Both the position numbers and the translations under genes were made by a program. A stretch of 64,000 nucleotides of DNA from positions 1 through 64,000 of the forward strand of contig CANOTO010000004.1 of assembly GCA_947570215.1 (NCBI GenBank), written 5' to 3'. Of this stretch, positions 42,774 through 51,106 are shown piece after piece (within the stretch, counting starts at the first letter, position 1; each line of letters opens with the position of its first letter). The notes under the pieces were generated by a model that saw only the letters and a list, made by a program, of their open reading frames with translations, did no database searches and was not told where the DNA came from. This DNA is from an uncultured Clostridia bacterium (GTDB lineage: Bacteria > Bacillota > Clostridia > Christensenellales > CAG-314).

Positions 42774-44657
42774 ATGAACGAATATCTTCCGATATTGATA
42801 GTCGGCGCGATTTTGGGCGTGGTATCCGCAGTTTTAATTGTCGTATTCGCGTTGATTAAAGATAAAAAAGAGAGCATGGGCTACGAGCGTAATCTCAAAG
42901 ACAGTGATTTGTTTAAGCGTTTGCTGCGTTACGCCAAACCGTATTGGAAAAGCTTTTTGTTGGTTGGAATAGTAATGCTGTTTTCGATATCATACGATAT
43001 ATTATCTCCGCTGCTTATTTCCAATATCGAAAGTATAATTAAAACGGATTTTCAATTGGCGGACGTTTTATGGCGTGTGGGTGTGTATGCAAGCATATTG
43101 ATTGTGTCGCTTGTGAGCACGTATATTCAAGCGATTGTATTGCAGAAAACTGGACAGAAAATAGTATCCAAATTACGAGAAGACGTATTCGTACATATCG
43201 AAAGCCTGTCGCACGCGCAGTTATCGCAAATCCCCGTTGGCAAATTGGTTACTCGAGCCACTTACGATACTAACGCAATTTCGATGATGTTTACCAGATT
43301 GCTGGTTAATCTTGTTAAGAATGCGTTCATAGTAGTGGGCGTATTGGTAGCTATGCTTTGCGTAAACTATATGCTTACGCTTATGGTATTGTGTTTCGTT
43401 CCGTTTATAGTATTGTTCACGGTAATTTTCCGAAAATTTTCACGGAAATCGTACCGCCAGGTTAAAAACTCCACAACGGACATCAACACTTTTTTATCGG
43501 AAAATTTGTCCGGGATGAAAATCATTCAGATTTTTAACCGCGAGCAGCGTAAAATCGATGATTTCGCGGTTAAAAACGAAAAGCTGTATAAGGCTCAACG
43601 CGGACAGACATTGGTATTCAGTATATTCCGTCCGTTGGTATACATGCTGTATATTTCGTCGGTATTGTGTCTGTTTTTCCTTGGTTGTAAGGGGTATTTG
43701 GATGATATCGTATTTATGGGACAGACCGTTACGAGTGAAGTAATAGTGGCGTTTTATATGTTCATATCGCGTTTCTTTAATCCTATACAAAGTCTTGCAG
43801 AGCAGTTTCACCGATTGCAATCGGCCTTAGCTTCCGCCGAAAAGATATTTACCATTATGGACGTTCAGCCGCAGGTGGTGGATGATGCGGACGCTATAGA
43901 ATTGGACGAAGTAAAGGGCGAAATAGAATTCAAAAACGTTTGGTTTGCTTATAACGAAGGAGAATGGGTGCTGAAAGACGTATCTTTCCACGTTAACGCC
44001 AAGGATACCGTAGCGTTTGTAGGCTCTACCGGCAGCGGAAAAACTACGATATTGTCGCTGCTTTGCCGTAATTACGATATACAAAAAGGCGAAATTTTGC
44101 TGGATGGGATAAATATACGCCGAATAAAAATTGCTTCTTTGCGTAAGCATTTCGGACAAATGCTTCAAGACGTATTTTTATTTTCCGGTACTATACGCAG
44201 CAATATATCGCTTCGCGACGAGTTTGACGATGAACAAATAATGCAGGCGTGCAGATACGTCAACGCGGATACTTTCATAACGAAGCTCACGGGTGGATTA
44301 GACGAAGAAGTACGCGAGCGCGGTAATAATTTCTCCGCAGGGCAGCGTCAGTTGCTGTCCTTTGCGCGAACGATTATTCATAAGCCCGAAGTTATGATTT
44401 TAGACGAAGCTACTGCCAATATCGATACTGAGACGGAGATTCTTATACAAGACAGTTTACACAAGATGATGAATGTAGGCACAATGCTGATTGTGGCGCA
44501 TAGGCTGTCAACTATACAACACGCGGATAAAATATTTGTTTTAAGCAACGGCGAAATTATAGAGCAGGGCAATCATCATGAGTTGCTCTCGCTTAAAGGA
44601 CGTTACTTCGAGTTGTATAATCTGCAATTTACCAAGGAGCAGATAAAAGCGCGGTAA
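42774..44657 (+). CDS. ABC exporter half-transporter, canonical subunit (subunit 2)
   Basis: The 627-residue protein starts at an ATG with GGAGGG upstream. Earlier in-frame starts would overlap the previous gene by 90 nt. It has an extra N-terminal membrane helix (about 5-25), then six helices. The nucleotide-binding domain has Walker A GSTGSGKTT (about 420-428), signature FSAGQRQ (about 520) and Walker B VMILDEAT with the catalytic Glu. It pairs with the upstream subunit to form a heterodimer with one active and one degenerate site. Confidence 0.94.
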   Translation: MNEYLPILIVGAILGVVSAVLIVVFALIKDKKESMGYERNLKDSDLFKRLLRYAKPYWKSFLLVGIVMLFSISYDILSPLLISNIESIIKTDFQLADVLWRVGVYASILIVSLVSTYIQAIVLQKTGQKIVSKLREDVFVHIESLSHAQLSQIPVGKLVTRATYDTNAISMMFTRLLVNLVKNAFIVVGVLVAMLCVNYMLTLMVLCFVPFIVLFTVIFRKFSRKSYRQVKNSTTDINTFLSENLSGMKIIQIFNREQRKIDDFAVKNEKLYKAQRGQTLVFSIFRPLVYMLYISSVLCLFFLGCKGYLDDIVFMGQTVTSEVIVAFYMFISRFFNPIQSLAEQFHRLQSALASAEKIFTIMDVQPQVVDDADAIELDEVKGEIEFKNVWFAYNEGEWVLKDVSFHVNAKDTVAFVGSTGSGKTTILSLLCRNYDIQKGEILLDGINIRRIKIASLRKHFGQMLQDVFLFSGTIRSNISLRDEFDDEQIMQACRYVNADTFITKLTGGLDEEVRERGNNFSAGQRQLLSFARTIIHKPEVMILDEATANIDTETEILIQDSLHKMMNVGTMLIVAHRLSTIQHADKIFVLSNGEIIEQGNHHELLSLKGRYFELYNLQFTKEQIKAR

Positions 44658-44673
44658 ATTATTTACAATATTT

Positions 44674-44704
44674 AAGGAGCTTGAAATATTTCAAGCTCCT
44701 TTTC
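44674..44704. terminator. Bidirectional intrinsic terminator
   Basis: A perfect 12-bp stem (44674-44685 with 44690-44701) has a 4-nt loop and a TTTT-rich end. It separates the ABC operon from the convergent metal-efflux genes. Confidence 0.8.
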
Positions 44705-44718
44705 GTATATATCGCGTA

Positions 44719-46599
44719 TTAGTGTGCGGTAATCTTTTTCTTTTTTATAAACATGGCGCGCATGGAGTTTAGTATCGCTACAACGCAAACGCCCACGTCC
44801 GCAAGAATAGCAATTATCATTCCGAATGATACCATATCCAAAATGCCTATTGCCGAAAGAATCAGAACTGCAAATTTGATAACCAAAGAAATAACTATAT
44901 TTTCCGTTACTACTTTGAGAGTGTTCTTCGCTATCCGTTTGGCGAGCGGAACGGCAGTGGGGTTGTCCTGCATAAGTACGATGTCTGCAGTTTCAATCGC
45001 TACGTCGCTTCCCATAGCTCCCATTGCAATACCTACGTCGGCAGTGGCAAGTACGGGCGCGTCGTTAATGCCGTCGCCTACAAACGCAACCTTGCCTTCA
45101 CGCTTCAATTCTTCAAGTTTAGTCACTTTGTCTTGCGGCAACAGCTGCGAATACTTGCAGTCTACACCCAATTGGTTTGCTACCATCTCGGCGGTGTCGT
45201 CGTTGTCTCCCGTCAGCATTACTGTCGTAACGCCCGTCTTTTTTAGCTGTTCTAACGCTTCGCGAGAGTCGAACTTGATCTCGTCGGCTATCAGTATAGA
45301 ACCGACGAATTTCCCGTCCTGAGCTACGTAAATGACTGTGCCGCCGTTTGCAGGAACGTATTCTACGCCGTTATCCGTCATCAGCTTGTCGTTTCCGCAC
45401 AAAACGGTGGAATCGCCTATCGTGGCGGAGATGCCCCTGCCTGCGATTTCTGTTACGCTCGCATCGGCGTTAGCCTTTTTTTCGCGCAATATAGACAGCG
45501 CTATCGGGTGATTGCTGTACTGCTCGGCATTGGCGGCAAGTTGCAGTATTTCTTCGCGTTTGTTTTGCGGCAATATTTGTGTTACGGCAAAGTTTCCCTT
45601 GGTAAGCGTACCCGTTTTGTCAAATGCAATTACTTTGGTTTTTGCCAAGATTTCCAAATAGTTGCTGCCTTTTACCAAAACGCCGTTTTTGCTTGCGCAG
45701 GCTATACCGCCGAAAAATCCCAACGGGATAGATATAACCAAAGCGCACGGACAGGATACAAATAAGAACATCATTGCCCGCCTTACCCATTTAAGCCATA
45801 TTTCGCCTTGAGATATTCCTTCGATCATAGGCGGAACTGTGGCAAGCAATACCGCTAATATTACAACGATAGGAGTGTAATAACGACTGAATTTAGTTAT
45901 AAAGTTTTCCGCAGGAGCTTTACGGCTTGTAGCGTTTTCTACCAAATCCAATACCTTGGCAACCGTGCTGTCGTCGTATGTGGAAGTGGTTTGTATGTAC
46001 AGTACTCCGTCAAGATTCAGGCAGCCCGATATAACGTTTTGTCCATCCGACGCTTTGCGCGGCAAACTCTCGCCTGTGATGGCAGATGTGTCAAGACTGC
46101 ATTCGCCTTTTATTACTATGCCGTCCAACGGAAGTTTTTCGCCCGTCTTTACTATGACGGTTTCGCCTATTTCTACTTCGGACGGATGAACGGTCAATTC
46201 TTGTCCGTTACGTATTACCGTTGCTTCTTCCGGTCGAATGTCCATCAGTCCGGCAATACTTTGTCTGCTTTTACCTACAGCGTAGCGTTGGAATAATTCT
46301 CCTATTTGATACAACAGCATAACCGCCGTCGCGTCTATGTATTCTCCTATTGCAAAAGCGCCTATCGTAGCTATCGTCATAAGAAAATGTTCGTCGAATA
46401 TCTTGCCGCGGACTATATTCGTCAGCGCCTTCCACACAACGTCGTAGCCTACCGCTAAATACGCCGCCAATGAAAGCCCTAATTCCAACCAAGTAAACCA
46501 AGAAAAGTCGTTGCCGATAGTGTATTTAAGCGTAACAATTATAATGACTGTAATGGCGGATACGATTATGCGAATAAGCGATTTTTTGTTTTTCGACAT
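44719..46599 (-). CDS. Zn2+/Cd2+/Pb2+-type P1B ATPase
   Basis: The pump exports divalent heavy metals. The 626-residue protein lacks an N-terminal metal-binding domain. It begins near the first membrane helices and has the CPC motif SCPCALVISIP (about 274-284), typical of the zinc/cadmium group. DKTGT holds the phosphorylated Asp (about 324), and GDGINDAP lies near 528. A separate HMA protein encoded just upstream probably serves as its detached metal-binding domain. The ArsR repressor of the same operon supports zinc or cadmium as the trigger. Confidence 0.93.
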   Translation of the reverse strand: MSKNKKSLIRIIVSAITVIIIVTLKYTIGNDFSWFTWLELGLSLAAYLAVGYDVVWKALTNIVRGKIFDEHFLMTIATIGAFAIGEYIDATAVMLLYQIGELFQRYAVGKSRQSIAGLMDIRPEEATVIRNGQELTVHPSEVEIGETVIVKTGEKLPLDGIVIKGECSLDTSAITGESLPRKASDGQNVISGCLNLDGVLYIQTTSTYDDSTVAKVLDLVENATSRKAPAENFITKFSRYYTPIVVILAVLLATVPPMIEGISQGEIWLKWVRRAMMFLFVSCPCALVISIPLGFFGGIACASKNGVLVKGSNYLEILAKTKVIAFDKTGTLTKGNFAVTQILPQNKREEILQLAANAEQYSNHPIALSILREKKANADASVTEIAGRGISATIGDSTVLCGNDKLMTDNGVEYVPANGGTVIYVAQDGKFVGSILIADEIKFDSREALEQLKKTGVTTVMLTGDNDDTAEMVANQLGVDCKYSQLLPQDKVTKLEELKREGKVAFVGDGINDAPVLATADVGIAMGAMGSDVAIETADIVLMQDNPTAVPLAKRIAKNTLKVVTENIVISLVIKFAVLILSAIGILDMVSFGMIIAILADVGVCVVAILNSMRAMFIKKKKITAH

Positions 46600-46608
46600 A
46601 TCGTTCTC

Positions 46609-46827
46609 CTAAATTTTCAGTATACAGTCCGGTTCTACTTTTTTGCATACCGACTTGATTTCTTTGAGCAGTGGTTCTACGTTGCCGTCGTCAATATCGA
46701 TTATCATCTTTTGCGTAATAAAGTTGACGGAAACGGAATGCACGCCGTCAATGCTACGGATAGCTGCTTCCATTTTTGCCGCGCAGTTTGCGCAGGCTAA
46801 ATCTTGTAATGCGATTACTTTTTTCAA
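46609..46827 (-). CDS. HMA-domain heavy-metal-binding protein
   Basis: The 72-residue protein has the ferredoxin-like HMA fold with LACANCAAKMEAAI, where CxxC (about 12-15) binds metal, and a Cys pair nearer the end (VCKKVEPDC). The start is TTG at 46827, with AAAGGAG 6 nt upstream; an earlier in-frame start lacks a site and overlaps the ArsR gene. It lies 9 nt before the ATPase and probably delivers metal to it, in place of an N-terminal domain. Confidence 0.85.
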   Translation of the reverse strand: MKKVIALQDLACANCAAKMEAAIRSIDGVHSVSVNFITQKMIIDIDDGNVEPLLKEIKSVCKKVEPDCILKI

Positions 46828-46855
46828 AATTGTCTCCTTTGCGTCGTTGCGGCGG

Positions 46856-47212
46856 TTATTCCGCAATGTGTTCTAACGCTATATTTATTATACTTAGTAC
46901 ATGGTCGTCGTCTAAGCTGTAAAAAATTTCTTTGCCTTGACGTCTGTTTTTTACGAGTTTCGCCTGTCGCAGTATGCGTAATTGGTGCGATACCGCCGAC
47001 TTAGTCATGTTTAGTACCGAGCAAATATCGCAAACGCACATTTCGGCTTTTGTAAGCGCTGATAAGATTCGTATTCGGGTCGAGTCGCCGAATATTTTGA
47101 ATAACTCCGCGACGTCGAACAACGTATCTTCGTTGGGCATATCAACGCATACCTGTTCGCACACGTCGTTGTGAACATGTTTTTGTTCGCAGCATAAATC
47201 TTTTTCTTCCAT
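46856..47212 (-). CDS. ArsR/SmtB-family metal-responsive repressor (CadC-like)
   Basis: The 118-residue protein has the winged-helix core with GDSTRIRILSAL, then the ELCVCD-type metal motif (here AEMCVCDIC, Cys at about 58, 60 and 63) and the recognition helix TKSAVSHQLRILRQA. The N-terminal tail is rich in Cys and His (CCEQKHVHNDVCEQVC), as in CadC. This fits Cd/Pb/Zn sensing. The 10-bp inverted repeat in its promoter (47227-47252) is the likely operator. It is the first gene of the efflux operon. Confidence 0.93.
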   Translation of the reverse strand: MEEKDLCCEQKHVHNDVCEQVCVDMPNEDTLFDVAELFKIFGDSTRIRILSALTKAEMCVCDICSVLNMTKSAVSHQLRILRQAKLVKNRRQGKEIFYSLDDDHVLSIINIALEHIAE

Positions 47213-47226
47213 AGCAGCCTCCCATA

Positions 47227-47284
47227 AACAGTTGAATAATTGTTCAACTGTTATTAGTATATGCTAATTATCTCGTAAAGTCAA
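47227..47284 (-). promoter_or_regulatory. Promoter and ArsR operator of the metal-efflux operon
   Basis: On the minus strand, TTGACT (47279-47284), 17 nt and TATACT (47256-47261) form the promoter. Directly downstream AACAGTTGAA (47227-47236) and TTCAACTGTT (47243-47252) make a perfect inverted repeat with a 6-nt spacer, the layout of ArsR/SmtB operators. Confidence 0.85.
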
Positions 47285-47409
47285 ACAATTTTAGGTAATA
47301 TTTTGTAAATTTTACAGATATTTTGTCAAAGCAATATTATTGAATGCAAGAAATAATACGAACGTTTGAAAAAGTAACAGTTTTTCACAGATATAAATAG
47401 TATATAACA

Positions 47410-47427
47410 GACGCGCCTTGGCGCGTC
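47410..47427 (+). other. GC-rich hairpin in the leader of the collagen-like gene
   Basis: GACGCGCC-TT-GGCGCGTC is a perfect palindrome about 27 nt before the start codon. There is no T-run, so it is more likely an mRNA-stabilising structure or protein-binding site than a terminator. Confidence 0.55.
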
Positions 47428-47453
47428 GAATACTATGTACAAGGAGAAAAAAT

Positions 47454-48125
47454 ATGTGTTGTTGCAGAAGCAGATGCGATTGTATTCATAATGAAATGCC
47501 AAATCGCGTTGTAATTATCGAACGCGGCGTACGCGGACCGCGCGGTTTTACGGGCCCGCAGGGTATGATGGGAGCGACAGGTCCACAGGGACCGCAAGGC
47601 ATTCAAGGCGTGCAGGGCGTTCCAGGACCGCAAGGCGCCGTCGGACCTACCGGAGCAACAGGTGCAACGGGACCTCAGGGGCTTCAAGGCATACAAGGTA
47701 TTCAAGGCTTGGCGGGAGTGACCGGCCCTACAGGAGCGACAGGTGCAACCGGAGCCACCGGTCCGCAGGGACCGCAAGGTATACAAGGTAATCCGGGTGT
47801 GACAGGCACTATGGGAGCTACCGGACCTATAGGCGCAACGGGACCCCAAGGCGTTGCCGGCGCGACAGGAGCCACCGGTCCGCAAGGTCCGCAGGGTATT
47901 CAAGGTGAACAAGGTGTTGCAGGACCTACAGGCCCGCAAGGACTACAAGGACCCATAGGTCCTATCGGACCTACCGGAGCAACAGGTGCAACGGGACCTG
48001 CCGGGACGATTACGCCTGCCGCCGCTGTAGCGGATGTCGATGATACTCCTACGCCGGACGAAGTGGGCGCTACGTTAAACGAATTACTTGCGTCGTTGCG
48101 CGCTGCGGGATTTTTAGCTACCTAA
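47454..48125 (+). CDS. Collagen-like protein with Cys-rich N-terminus, exosporium type
   Basis: The 223-residue protein starts at an ATG with AAGGAG upstream. It begins [10 protein letters not shown], with five Cys in ten residues. A G-x-y triplet run follows (about 27-180), rich in [13 protein letters not shown], then a non-collagen tail of about 40 residues ([21 protein letters not shown]). This layout is that of BclA-like filament proteins on spores, in which the tail trimerises and the N-terminus anchors to the exosporium. No signal peptide is present, which fits mother-cell assembly on the spore. The repeats are near-identical in DNA and could change in number. Confidence 0.88.
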   Translation: MCCCRSRCDCIHNEMPNRVVIIERGVRGPRGFTGPQGMMGATGPQGPQGIQGVQGVPGPQGAVGPTGATGATGPQGLQGIQGIQGLAGVTGPTGATGATGATGPQGPQGIQGNPGVTGTMGATGPIGATGPQGVAGATGATGPQGPQGIQGEQGVAGPTGPQGLQGPIGPIGPTGATGATGPAGTITPAAAVADVDDTPTPDEVGATLNELLASLRAAGFLAT

Positions 48126-48153
48126 TAGTTTTGCGCAGCGTTTAGGTAAAAAA

Positions 48154-48182
48154 TAAGGCAGATAGAATTACTATCTGCCTTA
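48154..48182. terminator. Bidirectional intrinsic terminator
   Basis: A perfect 12-bp stem (48154-48165 with 48171-48182) has a 5-nt loop. AAAATTTTT follows. It serves the collagen-like gene and the convergent cold-shock gene. Confidence 0.8.
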
Positions 48183-48199
48183 AAATTTTTCGATGATTT

Positions 48200-48409
48200 T
48201 TACTCGGCGGGAGCAACGTTTTTAGCGCGAAGCTTTCCGTTTTTGGAATCTTCCTCGATTTCAAACGTAACTTTTTGACCGTCTTTTAGCGTCTTGAAGC
48301 CATCTATTTGAATTGCAGAGAAATGAACAAAAACGTCCTCGCCACCTTCGTCACCGGAAATGAATCCGTAACCTTTGCCTGCATCGAACCATTTTACCGT
48401 ACCAGTCAT
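48200..48409 (-). CDS. Cold-shock protein (CspA family)
   Basis: Cold-shock proteins are RNA chaperones of the OB fold. The 69-residue protein has both RNA-binding motifs, KGYGFIS (RNP1, about 12-18) and VFVHFS (RNP2, about 26-31), and the usual length. AGGAGG lies before the ATG. Its leader of about 85 nt from the promoter at 48500-48528 is long, as for many csp genes whose leader folds differently in the cold. Confidence 0.95.
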   Translation of the reverse strand: MTGTVKWFDAGKGYGFISGDEGGEDVFVHFSAIQIDGFKTLKDGQKVTFEIEEDSKNGKLRAKNVAPAE

Positions 48410-48499
48410 ACATTGGTACCTCCTAAAAAATATTTGTAACCGAACATAGTAAAACGTTTATATCAAATAGATGTAAAGTTAATAATCCGTTACATTAGA

Positions 48500-48528
48500 A
48501 TTATAGTATACCGTTCTCAAAAAGTCAA
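48500..48528 (-). promoter_or_regulatory. Promoter of the cold-shock gene
   Basis: On the minus strand, TTGACT (48523-48528), 17 nt and TATAAT (48500-48505). Confidence 0.75.
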
Positions 48529-48783
48529 CATATTTATTGATAAAATATAACATTTCGATAATAACGGCGATTTTATCGTTTTTTCAGACAAAATTTAGCA
48601 AATTTTATTATGCGCGTATATTAATTGCTATTTTGTTTTTCTCGAAAGTTATAGGTTGCTATAATACGAATGTAGTATATGCTTTTGGGCAAATAATTAT
48701 ACTGGTTGTAATTCAAAAACGTTTGCATTAGACGTAAAAATTGCTTATAATATTTCTAAAATATAAGGAAAGGCAAAAGCGAT
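48529..48783. other. AT-rich intergenic region
   Basis: A 64-codon ORF at 48537-48731 has no ribosome-binding site and is not called. No RNA is recognised. Confidence 0.45.
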
Positions 48784-49203
48784 ATGTTGGTTTTGGTAGT
48801 ACTGGGCCACAGAATTAACGATGACGGAGGTATGTCCGAGTTAATGTCGGTTAGAATGAAAATAACTTTGTCTGCGATTGAAAAGTTCCGCCCGGACAAG
48901 ATAATATTGTCGGGAGGCGTTGCCAATAGTAACGTCGACAGCAGCGAAGCGAAAATGATGTACGATTTTTTGAAAGTCCACGGAGTAGCGGAAGAAATAA
49001 TGGTTATGGAAGACAAATCTATGACCACCAAACAAAATGCCGAATTTTCCGTTCCTATTGCGTTCGAATTGGGTGCTACCGAACTGCTGCTTATAACTTC
49101 TCCAGAGCATATGCACCGTAAATTTTTGAATCCCATCAAGCTGTTCGAAAAACAATTGTCACGCTATACCGAAATAACGTTAAGAACTTATTGCGGAACA
49201 TGA
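48784..49203 (+). CDS. DUF218 (YdcF/SanA-like) protein
   Basis: The 139-residue protein has the DUF218 core: V-V-L-G-H-R-I-N at the start (about 5-12), a K-I-I-L-S-G-G strand-turn (about 39-45), a Met-Glu-Asp-Lys-Ser-x-x-T-K-x-N-A motif (about 77-88) and L-L-I-T-S-P-E-H-M-H-R (about 101-111). No signal peptide or membrane helix is seen. Family members may bind nucleotides or act in envelope processes; the reaction is not established. It is short for the family. AAGGAAAGG lies upstream. Confidence 0.85.
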   Translation: MLVLVVLGHRINDDGGMSELMSVRMKITLSAIEKFRPDKIILSGGVANSNVDSSEAKMMYDFLKVHGVAEEIMVMEDKSMTTKQNAEFSVPIAFELGATELLLITSPEHMHRKFLNPIKLFEKQLSRYTEITLRTYCGT

Positions 49204-49265
49204 TTTTCGATAGTTACAAATTTATAATTAGTATTTACTTGTATACGGAAAAATTTTACAATCAA

Positions 49266-49298
49266 TTACCGCCGAAATATCTTGTATTTCGACGGTAA
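49266..49298. terminator. Bidirectional intrinsic terminator
   Basis: Stem TTACCG/CGGTAA plus CGAAATA/TATTTCG with one internal mismatch (49266-49279 with 49285-49298) separates the DUF218 gene from the convergent mgtE. Confidence 0.65.
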
Positions 49299-49309
49299 AA
49301 ATTTTGTCT

Positions 49310-50683
49310 TTATATAACGGGTAATAAAGCTTGCGCGATAGCGCAGTATAATACAAGTGACAAAATGTCTACGATGGTAGTGATAAAGGGGCTTGCTACG
49401 ACCGCCGGGTCGAGTCGGCAAATCTTGGCGAGTATCGGCATCATACATCCTATAAGCTTGGCGAGAACGATAGTTACCAACAACGCGAGCGAGACGGTTA
49501 AGCACACGTCCCATGTGTAGGGATTGCCGAACAGCAGTCCGTCCAGTAAGTATAATTTGCCGAAGCAGGCTATCGCAAGCACCAATCCGAGAGATAACGC
49601 TACGCGCAGCTCCTTCCACAAAACCTTTAATACGTCGGACGCGCGCACTTCGCCGATTGCAAGACTGCGGGTAATTGTTACGGCTGCTTGGCTGCCGGCG
49701 TTTCCGCCTGTTCCCATTATCATAGGAACGCACGCGAACAAAAGCGCGGACAACGTGGCTTCGTAAGCATTTATAATAAGTCCTGTAAATGTCGCCGATA
49801 TCATAAGTATCAATAGCCACGGAATGCGGTTTTTCCATATTTGCCATACGCTTTGTTCCAAGTAGGAGTCATGCGAAGGAGTAACTGCAGCCATTTTGGA
49901 AATATCTTCCGTAGCTTCTTCTTCCATAACGTCCAATACGTCGTCTACTGTAATTATGCCGACTATCCGTGATTCTTTATCTACTACAGGCATGGCGTTT
50001 AAGTCGTATTTGGATATCTGCTGCGCCACGTATTCCTTGTCGTCCGTGGTTTCTACCGCCAACACGTCCGTTTCCATTATGTCGTCGATTTTTACGTCGT
50101 TGCCGTTAAGCAAAAGGTCTTTGACGGTAACGCGCCCTATAAGATGGCGTTTTTCGTCCGTAACGTAGCAGTTGTAAATGGTTTCTTTGTCAAGCGCGGT
50201 TTTTCTTATGCGGTCGAAGCATTGCTGTACCGTCCAACTTTTTTTTAGACTGACATATTCTACCGTCATAATAGTGCCGGCGCTGTCGCGTGGATATTGC
50301 AGAATTTCGTTAATCAACTTGCGAGTTTCTGCATCCGACTGATTGATAATTCTTTTTACTACGCTTGCGGGCATTTCTTCTATAATGTCCACCGTATCGT
50401 CCAAAAACATTTCGTCGAAAATTGCTTTAAGTTCGTTGTCCGAAAAAATATTAAGCAACATTTCCTGGCTTTCCGAACTCATTTCTACAAAAGTGTCGGC
50501 CGCCAATTCTTTGCTCAACAGGCGGAATACGATTGGCATATCTTTATCCGGCAGTTCTTCCAAAAGCAATGCTACGTCTTGGGGCATTTCGTTTTCCAGC
50601 AGACCTTTGATGGCGCGGAAGTTTTTTTCCTGAAGCAGTTCCGACGCCTTATCTACCAGTTCCGTCAATTCTTTGTATTCCAT
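49310..50683 (-). CDS. mgtE: Magnesium transporter MgtE
   Basis: MgtE is a Mg2+-gated channel in the cytoplasmic membrane. The 457-residue protein has the N-terminal helical domain (about 1-130) and two CBS domains (about 135-255), including I-V-G-I-I-T-V-D-D-V-L-D-V. Five membrane helices follow (about 285-455), with P-x-x-M-G-T-G-G-N-A-G-S-Q, the family signature, at about 335-347. The acidic residues of the cytoplasmic sensor are present. AGGGAGGGG precedes the ATG. An M-box riboswitch with a terminator controls it. Confidence 0.96.
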   Translation of the reverse strand: MEYKELTELVDKASELLQEKNFRAIKGLLENEMPQDVALLLEELPDKDMPIVFRLLSKELAADTFVEMSSESQEMLLNIFSDNELKAIFDEMFLDDTVDIIEEMPASVVKRIINQSDAETRKLINEILQYPRDSAGTIMTVEYVSLKKSWTVQQCFDRIRKTALDKETIYNCYVTDEKRHLIGRVTVKDLLLNGNDVKIDDIMETDVLAVETTDDKEYVAQQISKYDLNAMPVVDKESRIVGIITVDDVLDVMEEEATEDISKMAAVTPSHDSYLEQSVWQIWKNRIPWLLILMISATFTGLIINAYEATLSALLFACVPMIMGTGGNAGSQAAVTITRSLAIGEVRASDVLKVLWKELRVALSLGLVLAIACFGKLYLLDGLLFGNPYTWDVCLTVSLALLVTIVLAKLIGCMMPILAKICRLDPAVVASPFITTIVDILSLVLYCAIAQALLPVI

Positions 50684-50723
50684 ACTGCCCCTCCCTTCTG
50701 TCTTGTATTTCCGTCAAGCTGCA

Positions 50724-50753
50724 TAAAAAAACTGCGCCTTGTAATAGCCGCAG
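50724..50753 (-). terminator. Riboswitch-controlled terminator of mgtE
   Basis: On the minus strand CTGCG pairs with CGCAG around a loop containing ATTACAAG and is followed by seven T. CTTGTAAT at the 3' edge of the aptamer (50796-50803 on plus) can pair with ATTACAAG (50738-50745 on plus), giving the anti-terminator. Confidence 0.75.
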
Positions 50754-50779
50754 AAATAGTTTGTTTCTTTACCTGACGG

Positions 50780-50945
50780 AAACAAGCGTCCAACCATTAC
50801 AAGTTTTAGCATCACAGGGCAGTGTAATTGCGTTAGGTTATGCCTTGGTTTCGACATCACCTGCTGACCCTACGTAACGTGTCTCCACGCGTTGTCGGTA
50901 GCAATCCGTATCCCAGTGGTAGCCTCACCTACCGGATTATTAAGA
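50780..50945 (-). promoter_or_regulatory. M-box (ykoK-type) magnesium riboswitch
   Basis: On the minus strand the leader has GGTAGGTGAGGCTACC, ATACGGATTGCTACCG, GATGTCGAAACCAAGGC and GTGATGCTAAAACTTG in order. These match the conserved blocks of the M-box. It lies between the promoter and mgtE, with a terminator that it can control. High Mg2+ should favour termination. The outer edges are approximate. Confidence 0.9.
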
Positions 50946-50952
50946 TATTACT

Positions 50953-50981
50953 ATTTTAGTTTTATTTGACGGCAATGTCAA
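50953..50981 (-). promoter_or_regulatory. Promoter of the mgtE riboswitch transcript
   Basis: On the minus strand, TTGACA (50976-50981), 17 nt and TAAAAT (50953-50958). The start site would fall at the 5' edge of the M-box. Confidence 0.8.
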
Positions 50982-51070
50982 TAATATTAGCAAAGTTTTT
51001 TGTTTTTTATTCAATTTTGTAAGATTAAACCCTTTATATTTTATGCAGGTTGTTTGTCGGAAGGTTATAC

Positions 51071-51099
51071 TTGACATATACAGTATTACGGAGTAAAAT
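51071..51099 (+). promoter_or_regulatory. Promoter giving a possibly leaderless mRNA
   Basis: TTGACA (51071-51076), 17 nt and TAAAAT (51094-51099). The ATG at 51107 lies 7 nt after the -10 box, where transcription would begin. Confidence 0.7.
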
Positions 51100-51106
51100 A
51101 ATAATC

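Noticed and set aside
47560..47990. Repeat array that could be mistaken for CRISPR or satellite DNA
   Set aside because: The repeats are in frame 9-nt-based units that encode collagen G-x-y triplets; there are no spacers.
48537..48731. 64-codon hydrophobic ORF
   Set aside because: AT-rich random sequence easily gives hydrophobic frames; no ribosome-binding site, and it overlaps the cold-shock promoter region.
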